Assembly (NCBI GenBank): GCA_002454815.1
Contig: DKJL01000010.1
Coordinates: 124,001 to 188,000 of the forward strand
Reading direction: 5' to 3'
Length of the DNA stretch: 64,000 bases
Source of the DNA: Flavobacteriales bacterium UBA6693
GTDB taxonomy: Bacteria; Bacteroidota; Bacteroidia; Flavobacteriales; Weeksellaceae
Shown: positions 43,009 through 51,824 of the stretch, one piece after another
Layout of the letters: each line of letters starts with the position of its first letter
Numbering within the stretch: position 1 is the stretch's first letter
Made by a program: the position numbers and the translations under genes
Notes under the pieces: model-generated
Told to the model about the DNA's origin: nothing
Database searches by the model: none
Seen by the model: the letters and a program-made list of their open reading frames with translations, nothing else

Positions 43009-46000
43009 ATGCGGAAAACACTACTTTTTGTTGTTAATTTCATTTTCAGTTTTTTCTTTCAGCTTTTTGGTCAACAGATGTGTACGGTACCAAAAATAAC
43101 CGACACCCGCGGCCTCGAAAATCCCTACATCGATTGCGCTTATCCGCTTTCTGCAGAGCGTTTAGAGCTTTCTGTAACTTATCCGACATTCCGGAGAAGC
43201 GACCAGTACGACATGGCGCCCCAGAATTTTGAACCTTATATCGCGTTTAACGAAGGAAAACCTTTGTACGCGGATGAGGACGACCGCTTTATAGGTAAGG
43301 TGCAACTGCCGTTTAATTTCTGTTATTTTGGTAACAATTATAACGAAGTCGTAATTGGTACCAACGGAGTGCTGACTTTCGACGCGGCTCAAATGGGCAA
43401 CGTGAACTATCCCAACATTGAGAATCCCAACCCGAATCCCATGTTGCCTAAGAGCAGTATTTTTGGTGCTTTCAGCGATTTGGTTTTCTCGATAAACGAT
43501 GATTCGGAAATTTATTACAGCATCATCGGCACCGGACATTGCCGCAAACTCATTATTAATTTTTATAAAGCACGCGTAATTGGCTGCAGCGAAACTTCTA
43601 CTTTTCAAATCGCTTTATCTGAAGGATCGAATACCATCGAGGTCTTTATCGAACAAAAGCCGCAGTTATGCAGTGATGCTAAATTTAAAAATTCGCTCGT
43701 AGGAATTATTAATTCAGACCAGTCTTTGGGCTACTCACCACCGGATCGCAACTCTGGTGTCTGGAGCGCACAAAACGAAGCGTGGATCTTCACACCGAGC
43801 GGCGGCGAAGTGATTCCGCAGGTTTCCTGGTATAACGCTGCCAAAGAGTTGATCGGAACCGGCGATTCGGTCTGGGTTCGTCCACAGGCAAACGAAATTT
43901 ATAATGCCGTAATAACCTACCCAATCTGCGGCAGTACCAGTTTTACTCTGGAAGACACTTCTGCGGTCACCTTTGCACCGGATTATCCGCTGGTGCAAAA
44001 CTTTACCAAAATTTATTGTGGCACGGATTCGCTGAATGTCAATCTGCGTGACTTCAGATCTGAACTGACGCCTCAAAATCCGGATAATCTTAAGTTCAGT
44101 TTTCACCGCAGCGCTGCAGATGCCACGACCGGTGAAAATCCCGTGAGCGAACAGGTTTTGGTGAGTCTTAATGAAGTTTATTATGTACGGGTTCAGCAAC
44201 CCAATGATCCGGCGTGTTTCCGTACGACGGAGTTGAGATTAAACCTGATCACTAAAAGTCTGCTGACCGACGTGGTGGAAATTTGTGATACCAATAATGA
44301 TGGAATCGAACGCGCCTTCCAGTTGTCTGTATTAAATTCCGATTTGTTCGAGGCTCCGCTTACCGGCACGCTTCAGTATTTTAAATCGGAAACTGATGCG
44401 ATAAATAAGACCAATGAAATCACCACGGCTGATCTCACCGAAAACACTCTGTTGTATGTAAACTATACAACGGCAACGTGTAGCCAGCGCTTCGGACCGA
44501 TCCGTGTGAAATTCCGTCCCTCTCCAAAAGTTAACTCACCGATCGATTACAGCCTGAAAACCTGTGATTTGCGGCGCGATTATACCGAACCTTTTAATTT
44601 CGAAGAAGTATTAGGACCATTGGTAACGTCGCAACCCGGTGTTATAATTGGATTTTATACCACCTATCAGCAGGCATTCGCCGGCGGAACCGGTACGCTG
44701 AAAACCGTTCGAGAAGGAATTTATCCCGTTTTTGCACGTGTAGAAGAACCCGGAGGCTGCTTCAGCATTGCAACTGTAAACCTGAATATTAGTTTCACGA
44801 AAATAGAATCGAGGGACCAAACAGAATACATCTGTTTCGATGGCACCTCGGATATTCCTGTGGATCTCGATACCTACGCGCGTACCATGCTACTGGCGGT
44901 ACCTGTGGGAATATCAACATCCTACTACCGAACGGAAGCCGATGCAGATATGATGCGCAATCCCATTGACAGCAAACAAGTTATTACGCAAGACGGAAAT
45001 TTGGTAAAAGAAACGTTCTATGTTCGGTTCAGCGACTCTACGGGTTGCTACGCTGTAAAAGCGGTACAAATAAATCTTGTCCACGTCGTCAGTGTTGAAG
45101 AGGATTTCTCTATCTGCGATTTTAAGAATGATGGTGAGGAGAAAGTCACACTCGCTTCTTTGAGCCGTAGAATTACCGGTGTACAAAACGCTGTCGTTGG
45201 CTATTTCAGAACTCAGCAGGACGCAGAAACTAATACGGGTGCAATCAGCACTTATGCACTGCGCGAACCGGCTAAACTTTTTGCCCGCGTAACTTCCTAT
45301 GGCTGTACCGGAGTTTTCGAAATCAACCTGAAGCTTACTCCAACGCCGGTAGTACAGACGGTCGTTAAAGAGGTTCGAAATGCAGTTTGTGATAATAATA
45401 ATGATGGCGTAGAACCTGTCGACCTTACCGCACTGGCAACATCAATTTATCAGGGAGGAGAACCGGTAAAAATCGAGTATTATACCGCCTACAATCCTGC
45501 GAATAATGCGGTTGCGAACCTCATTGCTGATCCAAAACATTATGTCGTGCCACGTTCGGCTACCGTTTATGCCAAAGTGATTTTGCCTGGTGGATGTTAC
45601 TCGGTGAGCACCATTACAATTACGCAGAATTATCTGCCACCAATTGTACTGGAACCTGCAGTTTTGCAAAAATGCGATTATGAGTTTAATCTTAATGAAA
45701 CATTTAATTTACCCAGTGCGATACCTCAACTATTCAATCAGGCGAAAAACACCAATCCTCTCGCCGATCATATCGTTACCTTCCATCGCACGCAGGCGGG
45801 CGCCAATGCCGGGGTTCCGGATACGCTATTAAAAAGTTTAACAACTACAACGGACTCCAAAGTCACCATTTGGGCGCGGTTTACCTCAAAAGTGACGGGA
45901 TGCTTTTCCGTACAGTCCGTACGTTTGGAAACCTACGTTCCGCCAAAAGGAAAAAATTCGACGATTGCCGCTATCTGCGATGATAATCTCGATGGTTTGT

Positions 46001-47217
46001 ATGAAGTGAATTTAATGCTGTATACGGCCAATATGGTCTATACACCCAATACAGATGATAAGTTTACTTTCTATCGAACTAAAGCCGATGCCACCGCAAA
46101 AGGAGCTGCGATTGCTGATCCGGAAAAATTCACCTTCGAACCTTCAATTAAAAGAATCTGGGTGCGTGTCGAGAATATCCCCGGCTGCTACGATGTGGTC
46201 CAGGTGGATCTTTCACTGGGCAACAAGGTTAGGGTAAACCCCGAGCCTCACGCTATAGCTGCCTGTGATACGGGAAACAATGGCGAAGAAATCGTCAATC
46301 TTACGCAATTTGAAAAATCCATTTATCCGGCTGCGGCTCGGTTTGAATATTATCCGAGCGCGACAGATTTAACTAACGGTACCAACCGTATTTCAGATCC
46401 TGCGCGTTATTTATTTGTTGAAAGTGCAACCTCGAAAAAGGTTTTTGTAAAAGTCCGCGCTGCCGGCCTTTGCCCCGAAAAAACGGAAATTAACCTGAGT
46501 CTGAAGAAAACACCGATGTTCAAAATTGCGGATCATTATTTCTGCCCCGCCGGATTTGTGGATGTTGAACCCGATTTTTCAGGTCTGGAAATTGTGAGTT
46601 ACGAATGGCGCGATCCCAGCGGAAAAGTAATTTCACGCACACCGCGGGTACGGCAGATTACCGAAGAAGGGACATACACCATTACTGTGACGGCGCAAAA
46701 CGGCTGTACGTTCAGCACAAATTTCAAGGCGCTAAAATATGAAGTTCCGGTAATTACAGAGTTGATACCGAAAGGTCATTCTTATACGGTAATCGCCAAG
46801 GGAAACGGCAGAATTCTGTATTCGATTGACGGAATAAGTTTTGGTCCTCAAAATACTTTCCATGAGTTGCCTTATGGCGTCACTACTTTCTATGTCAAAT
46901 TCGCAGACCGCGAATGTCTGGGGGATACGAAACAGGGGTTAGTGCTGGATATTAAAAATTCCTTCACGCCAAATGATGACGGAATAAATGACACTTGGGT
47001 TATTGACGATCTCTACGTTTTCGAAGGTAAAAAAACGAATCTGAAGATTTACAACCGCAGTCAGCAGCTCATATACGAACAGGAAAGTGCAACAAAACTC
47101 GAGTGGAACGGCCGCACTGGCTTGAGAAATGTACCAACAGATTCCTACTGGTATGTGTTGACTTTGGCAGACGGCCGCGTATTTACCGGCTGGGTACTCC
47201 TGAAAAACAGGGATTAA
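43009..47217 (+). CDS. Large repetitive secreted protein with T9SS type B sorting domain
   Basis: 1402 residues. A signal peptide ends at about FQLFGQQ. A first globular region to residue 280 has an FNFCYFGNNYNEVVIGTNG block. From about 334 to 1165 run nine repeats of 90-100 residues, each opening with a Cys-Asp pair (CDTNNDGIE, CDNNNDGVE, CDDNLDGLY), passing through a YYRT or FHRT strand and closing with GCYxV or GCFxV then a beta strand; several D-x-N-x-D-G loops could bind calcium. An Ig/PKD-like domain follows, and from 1317 the type B tail begins NSFTPNDDGINDTW and ends WVLLKNRD. It is probably a surface adhesin exported by T9SS. Confidence 0.9.
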   Translation: MRKTLLFVVNFIFSFFFQLFGQQMCTVPKITDTRGLENPYIDCAYPLSAERLELSVTYPTFRRSDQYDMAPQNFEPYIAFNEGKPLYADEDDRFIGKVQLPFNFCYFGNNYNEVVIGTNGVLTFDAAQMGNVNYPNIENPNPNPMLPKSSIFGAFSDLVFSINDDSEIYYSIIGTGHCRKLIINFYKARVIGCSETSTFQIALSEGSNTIEVFIEQKPQLCSDAKFKNSLVGIINSDQSLGYSPPDRNSGVWSAQNEAWIFTPSGGEVIPQVSWYNAAKELIGTGDSVWVRPQANEIYNAVITYPICGSTSFTLEDTSAVTFAPDYPLVQNFTKIYCGTDSLNVNLRDFRSELTPQNPDNLKFSFHRSAADATTGENPVSEQVLVSLNEVYYVRVQQPNDPACFRTTELRLNLITKSLLTDVVEICDTNNDGIERAFQLSVLNSDLFEAPLTGTLQYFKSETDAINKTNEITTADLTENTLLYVNYTTATCSQRFGPIRVKFRPSPKVNSPIDYSLKTCDLRRDYTEPFNFEEVLGPLVTSQPGVIIGFYTTYQQAFAGGTGTLKTVREGIYPVFARVEEPGGCFSIATVNLNISFTKIESRDQTEYICFDGTSDIPVDLDTYARTMLLAVPVGISTSYYRTEADADMMRNPIDSKQVITQDGNLVKETFYVRFSDSTGCYAVKAVQINLVHVVSVEEDFSICDFKNDGEEKVTLASLSRRITGVQNAVVGYFRTQQDAETNTGAISTYALREPAKLFARVTSYGCTGVFEINLKLTPTPVVQTVVKEVRNAVCDNNNDGVEPVDLTALATSIYQGGEPVKIEYYTAYNPANNAVANLIADPKHYVVPRSATVYAKVILPGGCYSVSTITITQNYLPPIVLEPAVLQKCDYEFNLNETFNLPSAIPQLFNQAKNTNPLADHIVTFHRTQAGANAGVPDTLLKSLTTTTDSKVTIWARFTSKVTGCFSVQSVRLETYVPPKGKNSTIAAICDDNLDGLYEVNLMLYTANMVYTPNTDDKFTFYRTKADATAKGAAIADPEKFTFEPSIKRIWVRVENIPGCYDVVQVDLSLGNKVRVNPEPHAIAACDTGNNGEEIVNLTQFEKSIYPAAARFEYYPSATDLTNGTNRISDPARYLFVESATSKKVFVKVRAAGLCPEKTEINLSLKKTPMFKIADHYFCPAGFVDVEPDFSGLEIVSYEWRDPSGKVISRTPRVRQITEEGTYTITVTAQNGCTFSTNFKALKYEVPVITELIPKGHSYTVIAKGNGRILYSIDGISFGPQNTFHELPYGVTTFYVKFADRECLGDTKQGLVLDIKNSFTPNDDGINDTWVIDDLYVFEGKKTNLKIYNRSQQLIYEQESATKLEWNGRTGLRNVPTDSYWYVLTLADGRVFTGWVLLKNRD

Positions 47218-47268
47218 AGAGAGAAGAGTTCGGTACTGGATGATAAGAAGTGCCGGTACAAAAAGTAA

Positions 47269-47304
47269 TTTGTACTAAGCAAAACTTCGTGTTCAGTATC
47301 TTTG
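47269..47304 (+). promoter_or_regulatory. Promoter of ypdA, abutting the start codon
   Basis: TTTG at 47269-47272 and TATCTTTG at 47297-47304, spaced 24 bases. Only TGAA separates the box from the ATG at 47309, so the mRNA is probably leaderless. Confidence 0.65.
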
Positions 47305-47308
47305 TGAA

Positions 47309-48277
47309 ATGATACTATACGACATCATCATCATCGGTGGCGGACCAATCGGTCTTGCCTGCGCTTTAGAAGCCGAAAGTGCCGGACTTTCTTATCTTAT
47401 TATTGAGAAAGGAACCATTGTAAACTCACTTTACAATTATCCTTTATACATGACTTTTTTCTCCACCGCCGAGAAGTTGGAAATCGCTGATGTTCCCTTT
47501 ATTTCTACCGCGCAAAAACCCGGTCGCCGGGAAGCGCTGGAATATTATCAGGGCATTGCACGCCACCGGAACATCAACATCCATCTGTATGAAAATGTAA
47601 TTGGAGTAATTAAAAAAGAGCATTTTGATATCAAGACGACCAAGGCAGAGTATGGGGCCCGCAACGTTATTATCGCCACCGGTTTTTACGATATTCCGAA
47701 TGAAATGAAAATGCCAGGTGAACATTTGTCAAAAGTAAAACATTATTATACAGAACCTTATCTCTATGTCGGCCAAAAAATAGTCGTGATCGGTTCCAGC
47801 AATTCCGCGGTGGACGCTGCCCTCGAAACGTACCGCAAAGGAGCGGAAGTTACAATGATCATCCGAAGCCCGGACATTTCAAAAAGTGTCAAATATTGGG
47901 TAAAACCCGATATTGAAAACCGGATTAAAGAGGGAAGCATCGATGCTTATTTTAATGCTGAACTTCTTGAAATCAGTGAATATTCGGTAATTTTTAAAGA
48001 AGAGAATCAGGAAATAAGAACGATCCCGAATGATTTTGTTTTAGCGATGACCGGCTATCTGCCCGATTTCGATTTCCTAAAATCCTGCGGTATTATTCTG
48101 GAAGGCAACTGCCTGAAACCGGTATATAATGATGCCACAATGGAAACCAATGTGCCTGGTCTTTACCTTGCGGGCGTCGTTTGCGGAGGGAAAGACACGC
48201 ACCTTTGGTTTATCGAAAATTCCAGGATTCATGCCAGGAAAATTATCGATAATATCTGCACTTTATTGCGGTCTTAG
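47309..48277 (+). CDS. ypdA: YpdA-type FAD-dependent (bacillithiol disulfide) reductase
   Basis: 322 residues with the thioredoxin-reductase-like two-Rossmann layout: IIIGGGPIGLACALEAESAG binds FAD, VVIGSSNSAVDAALE binds NADPH, and GVVCGGKDTHLWFIENS closes the fold. No CxxC redox pair is present, as in YpdA (Bdr), which in Bacillus and Staphylococcus reduces bacillithiol disulfide. Whether this organism makes bacillithiol cannot be seen here. The stop overlaps the stop of convergent menC. Confidence 0.85.
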   Translation: MILYDIIIIGGGPIGLACALEAESAGLSYLIIEKGTIVNSLYNYPLYMTFFSTAEKLEIADVPFISTAQKPGRREALEYYQGIARHRNINIHLYENVIGVIKKEHFDIKTTKAEYGARNVIIATGFYDIPNEMKMPGEHLSKVKHYYTEPYLYVGQKIVVIGSSNSAVDAALETYRKGAEVTMIIRSPDISKSVKYWVKPDIENRIKEGSIDAYFNAELLEISEYSVIFKEENQEIRTIPNDFVLAMTGYLPDFDFLKSCGIILEGNCLKPVYNDATMETNVPGLYLAGVVCGGKDTHLWFIENSRIHARKIIDNICTLLRS

Positions 48278-49290
48278 TCTCCCTTAATTTTCATTGAAAG
48301 CTGATCGCCGTTCAATACCAACGCCGACTCCGTATTATTAGTAAATAATCCGCCGGTTCCCAGGCCTTGTGGCAGCTGCGGATTTTTGGTGAATGTGTAC
48401 TGCGCAATGGCGTTTAAACCCACATCGCTTTCCAGTGCAGAGGTAATCCACCAGCCGGTTCCATGCTGTGCTGCCAAAGAAATCCACTCGTCCGTACCGG
48501 AAACGCCGCCGACCAACGATGGTTTCAGAATGATGTACTGCGGACGGATCTCGTTGAGCAACTGTGTTTTTGCGATGCTATCTACCGTGCCAATCAGTTC
48601 TTCGTCCAGCGCAATGGGCGTCGGCGTCGTGTCGCAAAGTGTGGCCATCTCCACCGGATTTCCCGCTTTTATTGGCTGCTCGATGGAATGAATCTCCAGT
48701 TCAGCCAATTCTTCAAGAATTTGTTTCGCCTGCTTGAAGGTGAAACCGCCGTTTGCGTCTACGCGAATTTCCAACTCGCTGGCAACAAACTGCCTGCGCA
48801 GTTTCCACAGAATTTCTTTCTCGGCGTCCCAATCAACACCGATTTTCAGTTTAATACAATCAAACCCCAGATCAAGTTTTTCCTGAATTTGTTTTTGCAT
48901 AAAACTCACTTCGCCCATCCAAATCAGACCATTGATTTTGATGGCACTTTTGCCCTCGGTAAATGAACTTGGAAAATAAACACGATCGCCGTTGTTTAAA
49001 TTTAATAATGCCTGCTCGTAACCAAACCAAATTGATGGAAAATGCTGCAATTCGAACTGAATCGTTTCTTTGTCTTGGTTAATATTTGCGCAAAGCCAAG
49101 CGAGTTTATGCTCATATTCTGGAACATCGTCGTAGCTGAGTCCGCGAAAAACCGCGCATTCTCCCAAACCGGATCTTCCGTTCTCGGTGATTTCCAAAAA
49201 GAAAGTTTCCTTCGTGGTGAGTATGCCGCGCGAGGTTCCGCCGGGTTGTTTAAAGATCAGTTCGTAACGTCTGAAGTGGGCTGTTTTCAT
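48274..49290 (-). CDS. menC: o-Succinylbenzoate synthase
   Basis: 338 residues of the enolase superfamily, MenC branch: LGECAVFRGLS near the N-terminus, IKLKIGVDW with the catalytic KxK pair, RVDANGGFT, IEQPI and ALDEELIG with the metal acids, and ILKPSLVGG with the second lysine. It dehydrates SHCHC to o-succinylbenzoate on the way to menaquinone, the respiratory quinone of this group. Other men genes are elsewhere. It converges on ypdA with a 4-base overlap. Confidence 0.9.
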   Translation of the reverse strand: MKTAHFRRYELIFKQPGGTSRGILTTKETFFLEITENGRSGLGECAVFRGLSYDDVPEYEHKLAWLCANINQDKETIQFELQHFPSIWFGYEQALLNLNNGDRVYFPSSFTEGKSAIKINGLIWMGEVSFMQKQIQEKLDLGFDCIKLKIGVDWDAEKEILWKLRRQFVASELEIRVDANGGFTFKQAKQILEELAELEIHSIEQPIKAGNPVEMATLCDTTPTPIALDEELIGTVDSIAKTQLLNEIRPQYIILKPSLVGGVSGTDEWISLAAQHGTGWWITSALESDVGLNAIAQYTFTKNPQLPQGLGTGGLFTNNTESALVLNGDQLSMKIKGD

Positions 49291-49297
49291 AAAAAAA

Positions 49298-49317
49298 TGT
49301 CAGAGTAAACTCTGACA
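49298..49317 (-). terminator. Intrinsic terminator after fbp
   Basis: TGTCAGAG / CTCTGACA (49298-49305, 49310-49317), a perfect 8-base stem with a TAAA loop. On the minus strand it is followed by seven T, so it ends the fbp transcript. Confidence 0.9.
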
Positions 49318-49335
49318 AACAATTGTTGTTTTTAT

Positions 49336-50358
49336 TTACTCTCCGGCTTCTGCGGCGCGCTGCATGAAGTATTCTGCTTTCTCTACCATTTCGTAGCTGC
49401 CACAGAAAAACGGTACGCGCTGGTGCAGCTCGGTAGGCTCAATTTCCATAATGCGCTGGAAACCGTTGGTTGCTTTTCCACCGGCTTGCTCGGCCAGGAA
49501 CGCCATCGGATTGCATTCGTACAGCAACCTCAGTTTTCCGTTGGGCGACTGCGAGGTGGACGGGTAGATGTAGATGCCGCCTTTTATCATATTCCGGTGA
49601 AAATCAGAGACTAAGCTGCCAATGTAACGCGAAGTATACGGACGGTCTTCCTCTTCTTTTTGGCAATATTTCAGGTAATCTTTCACGCCTTGTGGAAACT
49701 TGATGTAATTTCCTTCATTGATGGAATAAATTTTCCCTGTGCGCGAAAACTGCATATTTGGATGCGACAGATAATACGTACCCAAACTAGGATCGAGCGT
49801 AAAACCATTAACGCCGTTGCCGGTCGTATAAACGATCATGGTGGAAGAGCCGTAAACAACATATCCGGCAGCAATTTGGTTCACGCCTTTTTGCAGGAAA
49901 TCCTCTAAAACCACCGGGCTGCCCGGTTCTGAAACGCGTCGGAAAATAGAAAAAATAGTACCTACAGAAACGTTGACGTCGATGTTGGAAGAACCGTCCA
50001 GCGGATCGATCAACACTACATATTTACTTAAATGCGCATTGCAGCTGGCCTGAATTTCGATGAAATCATCGTTTTCCTCGGATGCAATTCCGCAAACCAC
50101 TTCCCGCTGAGAAAGCGCCTCGATAAAGATTTCGTTAGCCAGTACATCAAGCTTTTGCTGCTCTTCGCCCTGGATGTTCTCGTTACCGGCTTTTCCGATA
50201 ATATCCGCAATCCCTGCTTTATTAACTTCGCGGTTTACCACTTTGGAAGCCAAACGGATCGCGCTTAGAAGTCGCGAAAATTCTCCCGTCGAATATTTGA
50301 AGTCTTCCTGCTTATCGATGAGAAATTCACCAAGCGTCTGAAAAGCCTGCTCTGCCAT
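49336..50358 (-). CDS. fbp: Fructose-1,6-bisphosphatase, class I
   Basis: 340 residues from the ATG at 50358 (MAEQAFQTLGEFLIDKQ is the family start); an in-frame start 66 bases upstream would add a tail unlike the family. VLIDPLDGSSNIDVNVSVGTIF is the metal and phosphate site, CGIASEENDDF the acidic loop, and KLRLLYECNPMAFLAEQAGGKA the C-terminal signature. It is the gluconeogenic step from fructose-1,6-bisphosphate to fructose-6-phosphate. It is divergent from the aspartate kinase gene, with 220 bases between. Confidence 0.95.
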   Translation of the reverse strand: MAEQAFQTLGEFLIDKQEDFKYSTGEFSRLLSAIRLASKVVNREVNKAGIADIIGKAGNENIQGEEQQKLDVLANEIFIEALSQREVVCGIASEENDDFIEIQASCNAHLSKYVVLIDPLDGSSNIDVNVSVGTIFSIFRRVSEPGSPVVLEDFLQKGVNQIAAGYVVYGSSTMIVYTTGNGVNGFTLDPSLGTYYLSHPNMQFSRTGKIYSINEGNYIKFPQGVKDYLKYCQKEEEDRPYTSRYIGSLVSDFHRNMIKGGIYIYPSTSQSPNGKLRLLYECNPMAFLAEQAGGKATNGFQRIMEIEPTELHQRVPFFCGSYEMVEKAEYFMQRAAEAGE

Positions 50359-50579
50359 TATTTTGTATTTTGGATTTTTACAAATTTCGTAAAATTCTTT
50401 CAGATTTTCATAGTTAGGCAACACTATTAATTTTTGGTTGGATTAATTGTGACCTGCCCCCTCATGAATTGGATTCCCTGTTTTTTTTATCCATTCTAAA
50501 TCAATAATTTTGAAACCTCAATTTCCGCTCCGATAATTGATTTTGTTTATCTATAATCATTTGAAAATGAAAATGTTGC

Positions 50580-51818
50580 ATGAAGGTATTTAAGTTTGGT
50601 GGCGCTTCGGTGAAAGATGCCGAAAGTGTAAAAAACGTTTCCGTTGTACTCGGGACACAGGGTTTCAACAGTTGTCTTGTGGTGGTTTCTGCGATGGGAA
50701 AAACCACGAATGCACTCGAAAAAGTGGTTGAAACTTATTTTGTTAAAGGTGATTTTGCCGCCGAACTCGAAGATCTCCAACAAAAACATTTGGCGGTTGC
50801 ACAGGATCTTTTTCCTTCCGAGCACGCTGTTTTTAGTAAAATTAAATTAATATTTCAGGAAACCGAAGCATTTCTGCGACGCAATAAATCACCCAACTAC
50901 AATTTCGTTTACGACCAGGTGGTGAGCTGTGGCGAGCTGGTATCTTCAGTGATTTTAAGTCAATATTTAAATTATATTAAATTTAGTAACAGCTGGATTG
51001 ATGCCCGTGAATACATCAAAACAGATCATAATTACCGCGAAGCCAACCTCGACTGGGAACGTACGAAAGAACACATGAGCAGCCTGGATCGTGCGCAGTG
51101 TTATGTAACACAAGGTTTTATCGGCGCCGATGAAAATAATTTTACAGTAACCCTGGGCCGTGAAGGCTCCGATTATTCTGCAGCTATTTTTGCCTTTTGT
51201 CTGAAGACGGATTCGCTCACCATTTGGAAAGATGTGCCTGGCGTGATGACCGGCGATCCCCGGAAGTTTCAAAATGTTGAGTTATTGGACCATATTTCTT
51301 ATGAAGAAGCAATTGAAATGGCGTACTACGGTGCGTCGGTCATCCACCCGAAAACACTGCAGCCGCTGATGCAGCAGCAGATTCCGTTTTATGTGAAGTC
51401 GTTTTTAGAACCAACAAAAGCCGGAACGAGAGTAGGATCGGGCGTTGCTCCCGCTGTAGCGCAATCTTTTATTTTAAAAGAAAATCAACATTTACTGCGC
51501 ATTGCCACGCGCGATTTTTCTTTCATTGCCGAAGAACATTTAAGCCAGATTTTTTCCTTGTTGGCAAAATATAAAGTTAAAATTTCGCTGATGCAGAATT
51601 CAGCTATTTCGCTCGACCTGTGCGTAGATGACTTATACAACGGTATCGAAAGTTTACTGAGCGATCTCGCAAAGGATTTCCAGACCGAGTTGACGCGCGA
51701 GGTTTCGCTTTTTACAATAAGAAATGCTAATTTAGACGAGTTGAACAATCTGTATAACGGTCGTGAAATCCTGCTGGAGCAGGTGGCAAAACGCACCGTG
51801 CAGGCGGTTTTAAAATAA
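50580..51818 (+). CDS. lysC: Aspartate kinase
   Basis: 412 residues. MKVFKFGGASVKDAESV opens the amino-acid kinase domain; TLGREGSDYSAAIFAF and WKDVPGVMTGDPRKF are the ATP and aspartate sites. The C-terminal 130 residues are a short ACT-type regulatory part. It phosphorylates aspartate, the entry to lysine, threonine and methionine. It lacks a homoserine dehydrogenase half, so it is monofunctional. Which end product inhibits it cannot be told. olsF follows with a 6-base gap. Confidence 0.92.
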   Translation: MKVFKFGGASVKDAESVKNVSVVLGTQGFNSCLVVVSAMGKTTNALEKVVETYFVKGDFAAELEDLQQKHLAVAQDLFPSEHAVFSKIKLIFQETEAFLRRNKSPNYNFVYDQVVSCGELVSSVILSQYLNYIKFSNSWIDAREYIKTDHNYREANLDWERTKEHMSSLDRAQCYVTQGFIGADENNFTVTLGREGSDYSAAIFAFCLKTDSLTIWKDVPGVMTGDPRKFQNVELLDHISYEEAIEMAYYGASVIHPKTLQPLMQQQIPFYVKSFLEPTKAGTRVGSGVAPAVAQSFILKENQHLLRIATRDFSFIAEEHLSQIFSLLAKYKVKISLMQNSAISLDLCVDDLYNGIESLLSDLAKDFQTELTREVSLFTIRNANLDELNNLYNGREILLEQVAKRTVQAVLK

Positions 51819-51824
51819 TTGCTC

